Source of the DNA: Lucifuga dentata
Taxonomy: Eukaryota > Chordata > Actinopteri > Ophidiiformes > Bythitidae
DNA length: 64,000 nucleotides
Assembly: GCA_014773175.1 (NCBI GenBank)
Contig: VXCM01000339.1
Coordinates: 124,001 to 188,000 of the forward strand
Direction: 5' to 3'
Part shown: one piece after another, positions 26,501 to 38,500 of the stretch
Layout of the letters: every line of letters starts with the position of its first letter
Numbering within the stretch: position 1 is the stretch's first letter
Notes under the pieces: model-generated
The model's input: only the letters and a program-made list of their open reading frames with translations
Told to the model about the DNA's origin: nothing
The model's database searches: none
Translations under genes and position numbers: made by a program

Positions 26501-29500
26501 GTATTTTGTACCGTACATATAGACTGAACTCCAACTCAGTGACATCATTTGTAATTTGTTGGTACTACTCGGTATACTTGGTCATAACCTCTTGCTTGAC
26601 AGAACCCAGGATACAGTCATTTGTTCTTTGAAGACTTATCAGTCTGACACCTTCCTGTAATCAGAACAAGCTGTCGTCACTGTAGGATGGCAAATAAAGC
26701 TCGGCAAACACTGGAAGCACCAAAGCTGCTTCCTTCATTTAAATTCTTCAGTTTTCTGACTCATCTGGTAAACCGATTGTAAAAATGGCAGAATGGCCTG
26801 TTTCAAAGAGTTACTTCACATCCCAGAACCAATGGCACTTAAGTATGACTTTTATGGCAATGTTTTCTTCTTGTCCCTCCCAGTTTCATTGATACGACGT
26901 GATGTAGATAATTTCATATGCTCTGTGGATTTTATTAAGAAGTCTTATTAAGAGTCTTTAGAAGTTTATTCTAGAGCTTTACATGAAGTGTCCCTCTCCT
27001 CTGCTTTCTGTCTTTGACACAGTCATTGTGCTGTGGCCGAGTGGCTGAAGGATACACTAATAAGGTCCCCGGGCATCTGGTGTGTCTTTAGAAAAGCTTG
27101 CAGTGCTTTTGCTGGGGAGCAAAAAGGACCCTGCCCCCTCCCTCACTTACACTCTTGGCCCTTGTTCCACACGCTCCTGACAGTGAGCAGAAGGATGATC
27201 CGCGGGACGATCTCTGTCACTGCCTGCTGACCTGCTAAGGATTGATGGCAACTACTAGGAAGCTCTTCCACATCTTCTAACTTCCTTCTTTTGTCCGTCT
27301 TTCTGCCGCTAACCTAGTCTGTCTGGCTGTCTTAATTTCCCCCCAAATTTGGCATAGCCTGCACCTACCCCAATGCCTACTCTCTTACACACTTATCTAC
27401 TAATGCACGGTGGCATTCAGCTTTCCAGAGGTGAACTCTACTGGAGTTATCAGTTGAAGCACTACATCAAAGGCTATGGCAGATTGTGCTTTTAGGTTTT
27501 TTTTTCCCTGCAGCACAAGCTAGGCGAAAGCATTTGAAATGTTTCCAGGCCCTCTGCAGCTTTGTGTAATTGGGTGGATTTGGAGCTTGATTTGTTGGTT
27601 GGTTTTGTTTCTGTGATTGTGTATATGAATTCATGCATGTTTATTTGGTACAGCATATGAAGTGGTTACTTTTCTCTCTGGCCACTACACACATTTCTTG
27701 GAAGTCTTGTTCTAGCAAAGCTGCAGTTAACCAGACCCTCGCTCGACGTCGGTGTGAGGATTGGGGATGCTGAATATTTCAGAGCTGCTAAATTTAGAGA
27801 TAGTTTCACATTTAGAATGGCAAGAATAGAAACTTTCAACGGGCGCTCTGGATGCCAAGGCACATCTTTCTCTTTTTTCCTCCTTTCCTTCATCAGTAGA
27901 CTGCTTGATCTGTGATCAGTGATGATGTCTTCATGTGATTTGCTTATTTATTTCTTAAGAATTATTATGTCAAAGTGTTTTACTGTTGCAGAGAACAAAA
28001 CACTTTATCCATGCTTGCTTTTGTGATGAGGAACAAAAGCCTGCATAGTGTTTTTCTTGCAAGAATAAGCAAGGGTGGACAGAATTTTCAATGTGCAGTG
28101 CCATGCATGCAGATTAATTGATGGAAACCAATCAGAACTCTCAGTTCAGAGTGCCGTTTATTTTGCACAAACCCAAATCATGTCTGAAAGTGTGGATTGT
28201 TCTTCCAGCAAGGCAGAAACCAGTGATGATAGTAAGGGAGGTGACAAGCATTGCCTTTGCCCTAAATGATCTGAATGGGTAATGATTTTAGTCTTATAAA
28301 TGATTGAGAGACCTAGTTTAAAGGGAATACACCTTCAGCATGGTATGGACGGCTTTTTAAGGTGGACTGGCGTGCTTGAGCGGACACATATCCCGCCTGC
28401 GGGTTCTGCTTGTCCTGATGCATCCTTAAGAGAGTGCGTGTGGGACGTGGCTGAAGTCCCTGAAAGCATTCCTCTCTCACCTCTCTTACCTCTGGGGAAT
28501 GAGATGTGCTCAGACGTTGAGTCTTTTCCTCCACCAGTCTCTATCATTCCCTATCTCCACCTTTCTTCCCTCTTTTTATTCAGTGTTGTTGGGTGTTTTC
28601 CCCCCACTGTCCAGTTGAGCTAAACTGTAAGATGCTAGATTGCAGCATCCATCAAATGCATTCATGCTAGACAGTACACATTAACACAATAGTCTGGTGT
28701 GCTAGTGTGTACAAAAAAAACATGACAGTCAGTAAAATTAATATCCATATCAGGTTTTACAGTATATTTTGCTTTCTGAATTGATAAAGAATTTGTTAAT
28801 AGCATGCAAGCACACATAGCTAGATGTTCCCTTAAGATATATTATTGCTATATTAATGTTATATATTTTTCATATGATAGTCCTAAGAGGTTTTTAGGTT
28901 GATTTCATGCTGACTAATGATTCTCTAAATCCCTCTTACCCCTTTAACGTTACTTGTCGAGTGCCTGCAGTGTCTACCTCGGCCACACTGGGGCACTCCA
29001 GATCCTGCTCACTTTTGTAAGAAGAGACGAGAGGCAAGCATAGAACAAGTGACGGCTCAGTAACAGCAAAGGGATATGACGGAAGATTTTCAGTACTGAC
29101 GGTGAATGGAACCAGAGAATCAGCCTTAAATCCGTAGATCACCAGCACAAACGAGTCTGATGTATGAACCGCATATGGCCGTCATCCTGTCCATAAAATA
29201 CTCCCATGGCCCATAAAAACTCGTGTGTTAGAGTGCTGCTTACAATAAGAAGCAAGAGCGAATGAGAAAGTTAGAGGAGCTTTAATTTTAAGTTGGAAAC
29301 ATATAGTTGATATTTGCCACAGAGAGAACAGGTGCAATAAATGACAAGAGTTAATCATAAACTTTGATTGCATTGGAAAACTAATATAAATGTAAAAAAA
29401 ATACAGATCCCTGTCTGATTTAATTTGCAATATTGAAACCATTTCCATCCAATAAAGGGGTTCTGACTGTAACAGGGAATTTTCAAAGAGAGACCTCCTT

Positions 29501-32500
29501 CATGTACCTGTTGGCAAATACTGAACAGGTAACCACACAGCCATTATGTTAGCTGGTAACAAATTGCTCATATGTACCCAATTTAAGCAATGCTCCAAAG
29601 GCAGAGAGCCCTTGTTAGCTTGTGCCTTGTAACCTCTCTGACATGTGTATGAGAACACCTATCTATCTTACAGTGCTAGACGGCTAGGCTCTCCAGCAGG
29701 GGGGGAAATGGAAACTGTGTGAACAGGTAGAGGAGGACTTTATTAACCACTCAGCAGTTTGTGACCCGGAAAACCCAAATTACCCCAAAACCTTCTCGTC
29801 TGTACGGCGTGGGACATGGCTGTGTTAAGGGATCTCCTAATCGGCCCCAGATGGGAGGCCTGCTCTCGATCGCAGACAGTAGCTAACCCAGCCATGCTTC
29901 ATGCTCCTTACAGCACCCCCTCCCACCCCTCCCCTTTTTAATTTCACCTCTGCCACTACTGGCCCCTGTTAGACCCACTTTATAGGCCGCAATATGTGTA
30001 TAAAAGAGCTGTTTTACACAGGAATCTGTGGACGCGTTTATGTCATGTTTGTGTGCTGTGAAGTGATGCTGTTCACTATTGGTGAGGCAGGATTAGAGGA
30101 GGGAGCCGTGTTCTGAACATTCTCTTAGTGTGTAATCCACTGCTATTACTTACTGGCTTTAATTGGATCAAACTTTATTCAAAAATTAGATATGAAATGA
30201 GGTATTTAATGTCACTATACAGTTTAATGCAATTATGATTCATCTGATTTTATAGGCATGAGCCATACTGTGACATATATATGTTAATATAAAATCCTCA
30301 TGATTGTTGAGTAATTGAAGCACAGGCAATGTGATATTGATTCTGTGCCCAACAGCCATTTCTATTCAGAAAGTTGATTTTTTGTTTTTTCTTCTTTATA
30401 CACATTTTTTCTAACAGGGCATTAAGGCACGTATCCTGGAGACCTTTGTGATGCTCTTCCTGCTGGCTTTGCTCATCCTGGGCATTGTGTGGGTGGCATC
30501 AGCACTAATTGACAATGATGCAGCCAGCATGGAGTCATTGTATGGTATGTTTTTAAAGGATTCTGTAAATCTTTTTTTTTTTTTTTTTTTNTTTTTTTTT
30601 TTTTTTTTTTGTCAGTTGTATTTTATCAATATTTTATTTTTTCCTATAGATCTCTGGGAATTCTACCTGCCATACCTCTACTCTTGTATATCTCTGATGG
30701 GAGGACTGCTTTTGCTAAGTAAGTCTTTAATGTAAGCCCTTACATGCAATATTGACGCAAACAAAATTCAAAATGTTAATGTTGACGTGTGAAACTACTT
30801 GAATATTGCTGTATTAGTTCAATTTACTGGAATGAAACAATCAAGCTGGCATCTGATGACACTGTTTTTCTGTTTCCTAAGTGTGCACTCCTGTGGGATT
30901 ATCTAGGATGTTCACTGTCATGGGCCAGTTGCTAGTCAAGCCAACAGTGAGTAGTCATTAGGATATCTGCATAGTTTATACGTGGTTTGGTCAACAGAGA
31001 CCCAACCATAGAGAATCATAGAACTACAAATACGTCACCAACTCATCCTCCCATCTGCCATCTCTCCAGTCCCACTTTGGGCCTAATTATAACCTATTTC
31101 ATCTCTTCCCCCTCCCCTTCAGATCCTGGAGGACCTGGATGAGCAGATTTACTGCATCCATTTGCAAGAGGAAACCCTTCAGAGGAGATTAAACGGTATG
31201 TCTGTGGGAGACGTGTTGGCACATTATAAGAACGGGGAGGGGGTGACTGCTCTATTGGGTGTGATGGAGTGCACCTCACTGGAGTCAATTAGTATTGAAA
31301 ATTCAGCCATGCGCACACATGCACAGACACTAGCAAAAATCCACAAGCCTTTCCCCACTGCTTTCTTATGCTCCTGATGTCCTGCTAAAGGGCAAAGCAG
31401 CCACCACGGCAAGGACCATGTTTTATGTTGAGGAAGTTTTTAAGGGTTCGCTTAAAACGCTCCTGTACCACTGTCACTGCTGACGAAATGATTGCCTCAT
31501 TTGATCTTAGGCCTAGAATGGTAGCCTGGGTAATAGGATGGAAATTAAATCTTTTACAAGAACTTGGCTTGGTGCTGTGGATGTTAAAGACCTGTAACTT
31601 TTCAGTGACTTCTGAAAAGAGACCAGAAACTGGTTTTCCCTGGACTTGGGAGCAAAGAAATAAAAAATCCAAAAGAGGTTAAGAAAGAAAGGTGAAATTG
31701 TTATGTTTTTAGCCTGCATTTCCTTTTCGCTTGCTGCCCACTATGTTTTCAAATTCCTTCTTTGACATTGAATAATCTTAAAAAGCAGGAAGTATTTAGG
31801 CCTGGGGCCAAAAACTACTTTAATATTAACTCATGCATGCAACCAAGTGTACAGATGTGAGTAAATGAAGAGGATGTGTCCTTTCAAACCAGGGATGTGA
31901 AAGAGATCCTTCCATGATAAACCATGTTTTCGAATGCTGTGCCGACGACCTGTATAGACTGCCACCTAAGCATATGGTTCCCTCGGGCTCATGCCAAACT
32001 ACTTGGCTTTGAACACACTGTAGAATAATTGTAATCTGTTCTTTATCATCTCCAAGAGTGTTTGATCTTTACAAGTCACTATGAAGCAAAAAACAACAGT
32101 TAACATCTACGTCAGTGCACTGAATACGAGCTGCAGTCCACTTTTGCCAGTGAAACAGGTGGGTGTTGGGGTAAAAGAGGATGTTGAACATTGGAAGCTT
32201 AAACTTGTGCTTATCAGACATGCAAGGAATGTCTTTATAGGCATGCTATATGAATACACGCACTCACACCCTCCTACACAGGTGAAACTAAAGGCTAGCG
32301 TGGTTTTCTCTGATCTGCTAAGAGGTTTGATTAGATGGCAGTTCAGGAACAGTGCACAGGACACACTCCACAGATGAGCAATGTTGTCTTCTTGCTTCAC
32401 CTGTGTCAGCTCTGCATCCAGCTCCCTTTAGCTGATGAGCCCTATCCTCTTACCCAATTTGTGTTTGTAGATGTGACCTATTGAGCCACATCACTGGATG

Positions 32501-35500
32501 CATCTATGTTTAGTTACACTTCTGGCACGTATTGGTCTTTATTTACACGCAGTTGCCATTTGTAATGGCAATGTACATATTTCTTAAATATTGCAGATCA
32601 GGAGGTTGGTGCTTAAATTGGCTAAGTGACTGTAATGTCTGTCAAGGGTAACAGTGAACCCAATAGATGAAGAGAGATGCCCCTACATTACCAAATAAGC
32701 TGCTTAACATTTACCAAATGCAAAACAAGCTTTGTTATATCCAGTAAATCCAAAATGACTTTTTTTATTGTGAGTCTTTATTTTTAAAACCTGTTTAGGA
32801 AAATTTTGCACAGTTGGCCTGGTCTCTTCTGTGAATTTAATCTAGTTAACAGCGTTAATCCATCTATGGAAAGTGAGGACAGGTGGTGGTGATGGCATGA
32901 TATTGCTGGGAATGTTCACTTGATTGACATCAGATCCCTTAGTGCCAAATCTTGATCAAGTGCATTCCTTCATGATTCAGCCTAAAGGTTTCAAATTAAT
33001 ACTCTGGAGCAGAATAAATCCCTTATAAACACCTGCATATATGATCTAAAGGTGGTTCAGGTAATGTGACAGGTACTTAAATTCAATCCAGCCCCCCCAG
33101 TAATGCGAGACACAATTGTCCAGGCTGCCCCCTGATCTGCTGTGCTGCTGTCAGTCTTGCTTTGGCTCTCTGACCCCTCTGTTCCGATGACAGCGCAACA
33201 GAGTGTCTGTCCAGATGCTATGCGGCACTATGACCTTGCCAGTGCCTCTGTCGTCTCAGCATGGTGTTTAGCATATTTGTGGATGACGTAATTGTTTGAG
33301 CGTGGTGAAGGTTGGAGAGGATATGCTGAAGTACTCTGGGCCTTCCCAGCTGCCAGAAGCCTCGCTCAGCATCTCCACCTGACTGTAACTCAGTCTTTAA
33401 TTGATGTTGGCAGCCAAAGTATTAGAACAACATACTTCTGAATGGAGTGATGTCAGTGCAGACTGTGTAGTTTAAACTCTCACCTTTTCCCCTACTCCTT
33501 TAAACAAGTGATGATATTGTTCTTTGTTTTTAGTTAGATCCTCCTGTTTTTCATGACTTTATTAATTTGATCAATGACTTATTTGTCCTAGGTGACAGAT
33601 AAGGCCATGTTTGGATATGTTCTGTAGATAGGTGATAGATTACTTCACTTGTGGCTGAGCAGATTTGGCTACCCTGAGGGCGAGTGTTCGATTCATTTTT
33701 GGAGAAAAAGAGCTGTTGAACTGCCTGTGACATTTCCTGTTGCATTGTGACTGCCTTTGCTCGGAGGGTTCAAACTTTCCCTTTCTTAGATCCTGGGACA
33801 GGTATCTGCGAGGGCACAGACAAGGCTGTTAACTCTCTCTCTCCCTGTCTATCTCTCTCTTTTTGCCTACTTAAACCCATCCAGACAGGGTGTGTCATAA
33901 TAACAGAGGGGAGAAAAAGGTTTGATCAAAGTGATTGGTCCTTCACTCCTGTAACAAAGATGAAAGATGGTATTTTTATTGCACGCTAGTAACGGTGTAA
34001 CACTGAACTAATTGGTCTTGATCTGCCAATCACCCCAGGGGATGCAAATGGATACTCTTCCATTTTGGCTCCAAGGGGCCTCTATGCTAGTGCGTCAAGG
34101 CTGGAAGGAAAACAGAGTAAAATAGATAAATTAGCCTTAAATGAGCTAGCCTTGTGGTTTTCCTGGAGAATCCCTTGCTGTCTTCTCCAACCCGCTCAAC
34201 CAGTTGTGGCATGTGCTAGACAGCTCCTGACAGAAGAGATTATTTTTACTTGTTTGAGATCACATTGTTATGTTCTGAGCAGGATTACTTGTTTTGATGG
34301 GATTGCTTATTAAAGATAAGTCAAATGCCATATGGTGAGGTAAGACAAACACAGTGAGAAGTTAACATCTTTGTAACATTAGGACATCATCTTCCACTTT
34401 TCCTGACCATTGTATCTGACATATGAGAAATGATTGAAAATATTGTGGCTGTAACATAGCAGGTCTGCAATTATACTATACTGATAAATTTGTATGTTGT
34501 CTAAAGGGATCAACTTGTAAAGAAGTGGCGCTCGAGTATGTTAAGACAACATCTGATCATGTACAGTCACTCAAAGTAAAACAGTGGAAAAGACTTCAGT
34601 GATTTATTTTTCTTGCAGGATCATCTACATACACTTACACTGGAGGAGGTTTTGTTCACCAGCTCAATAAAGAATTGGACAATATTAGGAATCAGAGAAA
34701 TAAATTGGGTAAGTATTTGTACTGTGTCACAGGGCTGATATATTTTGCCTTTAGACCTTGAATTACGATTGAAATATATGCCAAGAACTTTGCTTCTCAG
34801 ATATTGCTGACAGGCAGGCGCGTTCTCCCCGTCTGCCTTAATTTCTTAATTTGGACTTGGACCAAAACTCCCTGATAATTTTCCATCCATTTTAGGATAT
34901 TATAAATGAGGCCTGAGCCTTTTGGGGAGCAGGGTGGGGGAGGGGAGCACAAAGGCACTTAGGATATTGGACAAGATGCAAACTTTATATTGTAGCAAGC
35001 CTTTTAGTGATGTCATTAATTTAGAAGGATGGTGCATATAAAGTGCACTTGGCAAACTTCTCAGGCAGGCAGGGAGGGTGCACTTTGAGAATAAGGAGGA
35101 CTAACAAGGTTGGAAATAGAGAAAGGAAGTCAATATGGCAAGAATTAGAAGGCAGTCACATACACATTGTGAGGGCACTGTAGACGTCCATAGCACAAAA
35201 ACGATGAAGATGGTCTACAGGCACTCAGTAATGGTTACAACTGTGATTGATGTGCTTTTGCATTAAGAGGGAGATAAAGTTATGAACTTGAAATGTTTCA
35301 TTAGGCTTAGATGAATGAGGCACAATAATCGCCGACCACAAGCACATATGGGAAAAAAAATATATAAATCACAGTATTAATTTTGTTGGATTTGTTTTTA
35401 TCTAGGTTTTATTATTTTTTTCCACTAATTAAGGCAGTGATAAGTATAAGCTAATTAAAGAGGAAGAACACAATTTTTGAAAGGTTGTGAAATCTGTATA

Positions 35501-38500
35501 ACCTGGAGGGGAGGGCTTGCGCGATGAGAGTGGAGATTGTGTTTGGCACACACTCATGACCAATCCAAGTTTTACAAACCCTCTAAAATACCTGAGGGCT
35601 TGAGGTTTCAGTAGCTGCCTTTGATCAATAAAGTAATTAACCTATGTTTGTATTATTGTGCAATATGGAGCAAAGATCATCATTTATTGCAGAGCCTGCA
35701 CATTTGTATTAACTTAGAGTTAGTTCTACATATACTTCTTTAGATAAAAGATATCAGGGTTTTGTTTTGCTCAATCTCACTCTCATGACCCTCAGAGAGA
35801 AGAAAAAAAGCATCAGGTTGGGAGAAGAACTTGTTGTATCCCATAGTAATGCTGATTCTTCTCTCAGGAACGGTGAGTAGAACAGACTTATCATTAAGCC
35901 CAAACGGTTGATGACTTATAAGGTAGTCTGGCTGGTAGCCTAACAATGTATCTGAAATTCACAATATTTCAAGCCTCTGGATGGGTAGCTACTTTTGTTT
36001 AATGGCTGTTTAAGAAATTGCTGAATTGTCATCTGCAACAACTCAATTTTGCATATAGATGTTGAGAGTCACACCTTCTGTTCAGGTTTAATGCTGCAGC
36101 ATGTAGTTATAATGCAGTGCCATACTTAGAGATGCACATGGCCCCACAAATTTATTAGGATAATTATTTTTGATACTATGAGGTTTTAATCAGTATTTTA
36201 AATAAGATTTGTAAAATAACCTTTGTCTTCCTCTGTGTCTACAGACAATCTCAGTTCTTATGGTGGCACTGAATATCCTCTACATTCTAGTGGATGAGAC
36301 TGCCATGCCCAAGGGATCCACAGTAAGTCTATTGGACTCTAAATGGAGTACTTTGTTACCCCCCNCACACACACACACGAGCACACACCCAGAGTGTAAA
36401 CTGCAAATGAGCTTTTCTATCTGACCTGCCATGTTCCTGGCGGAGACATAAATCAAATTCCGGATATGCTCAGGTGCATGTTGGAAGAAAAGACTCAACC
36501 AGATGTTAATCAGGCTCCAACCTCGTCCCCCTGGTTTTGTTTGGGAAGCTCATTGAAAGTCATTTCACAGCAGTGTGCAGATTCAATGAGTGAGCTGTTT
36601 CATGTCCACAGCAGGCAAATAAGCTGCTTTTCCTCCCTTCTGCAAAGGCAGACAGGGCAGGTGAAGGGCTTTCACTGTGAGGCAGACTGCCCAAGTGCGG
36701 AATAGTTCTTAAGAGATTCTCATCTCTGCCTAACATGCAATGTGTTTTAAGCTCTCCTTATCTCATCTTCAGCGACAGAGGTGAGCTTATGTGTGTGTGT
36801 GCGCGCGCATGCATGCATTTGTGGTTGCATTCTTGTCTGAGAAGGGGCAACATAATGTATCCTATTTCTCCCTCATTTCATTTCGCATCTTGCGGGCAAC
36901 TGACAGAGCTGCCCTCAACATTCCAATTATTTTATTGAGCAGAGATGTTTTCTTTGGCATGACGCGTCGCAGAAAATCCCCCAAATTACACTTGCCATGT
37001 AGCTTGAAGCTGTCCTCCCTGACAGTACGGCCCCACTAAATGGTTTATGCGTTTATTGAGCTGGATTGGTGCCACACCTCTGATCTCACAGCATTACGTG
37101 GAACAAGGTGGCAGGTGGGTTTTGTCTTCCAAAACAATCGATACTGATATAATATCCATCTATGCACCCTTTTAACCCCTAGGTGTCAAACTCTCTGTCC
37201 ATCTAGCACAGAAATTTCCTTACAGTTGCTAGTACAGTGTCTGTAAAGGAGACAAGGGCAGGGGAGAGAAAGTTCCACAAAGAATTAGAGAGAATTCAGT
37301 GGTAAAGAGACTCAGACTGTGGGAAAGTCAAATGAGACCCCGATGTGCTGATTGTTGTGACGGAGAGCACAATGGAAGTGCCGTGTCAATGTTTGTCTTC
37401 GCTCCCAATGTAGTCCTTAGCATACTGAACAGCGCCCCGCTCCGCTTTACAGAGAAGAGGATGGAGGTGGAGAAGCAATGATGGGGAGCAAGAGAGATGA
37501 AAAGAAAGAGCAGAGAGGAGAAACAGGTGGATGGAGTTAAGGAAGATGCAGAGGAGCTGAAGAAACAGCGGGAGGAGGGGAGCTGCTTCTGTCAAAGGAC
37601 GCAGTGTTTTACAGCTTGATGAACAAGCACTAAGAGGGACCAATAAAACTGTTACTGCAGGCCCTCCTATTTGTCAGCCACCACACTTGACACTGTATTT
37701 TGTAAAATGGATAATTAGCTGTAACTGGAGTGCAATATTCTCCTCACTATTATTTCTCCTCTCTAAAGTACACAGAAACTTGCATAATCTCACCTCCAGA
37801 CTTTCCCTGCATGCACACCTCAGTTTCGCCTGATGACCCTTTTCTCTGTCTGATTGCACCTTTGCCCAAAGATGAAGTCACTCTAACCTGTTTATAAATG
37901 ATGATGTGTAAATGAAAACAGTTACCTTAAACATTGTTTTAATAATGATAATTATCCATTCTTGTATTTAGATATGAGCAGTGTTTTTTTTTTTTCTTAA
38001 ATGGCATGTCGCTCAATGATCTAGAGGAAAAGGTTCACTTCTGTTAGATTAAAAAACAATTTAAAACCATTTATGAAAAACTAATTACTGAAATAAGGAA
38101 GAATTTGACAAGATGGCCTTACCTCCGCCCCTCTTTGTGAGTAGATAGCGAGAGTGTGTGTCCTACTAAGACTATTTTTGAAGTCTTTGCCAATGAATGT
38201 CCAAAGCTCTGCATTTTAAGCACTAGATAAAATGAAGGTGACATTTTTATGGCAAGATAAAGTAGCTCTAATTACTTGGATAACCAAAGATACAGCCACA
38301 ATATGAGTAGGATTGGAACAAACTTTACTTACAAGTGTGTCTTTGGAATCTCTCCCATGTCTGACTCAGACATCTTGAATTCTGAAAATATGGTTTGCAG
38401 TATGGGAAAGTGAAAACTGTCACTCTTTACATCTGCTGCCACAAATAACAGATTCTAACTTGAATCCTCCAATGATCCAGGATTCAAGAAATAGTTATAG

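Larger units (their letters stand above)
24881..30417. other. Remainder of lmbr1 intron 5
   Basis: About 5.5 kb of intron with no exon. Several stretches are less AT-rich and free of repeats, for example 26040-26480, 27000-27300 and 29740-29960, and may hold additional regulatory elements. It contains a CTCF-type motif at 25536, an RFX X-box at 26338, a near-CTCF motif at 29693-29704, and a tRNA A-box-like word at 27034-27044. The open frames here (up to 128 codons) show no family likeness. Confidence 0.5.

Noticed and set aside
33115..33140. GCCCCCTGATCTGC, a possible reverse CTCF site
   Set aside because: Only the GGGGGC half fits. The CCA half is absent.
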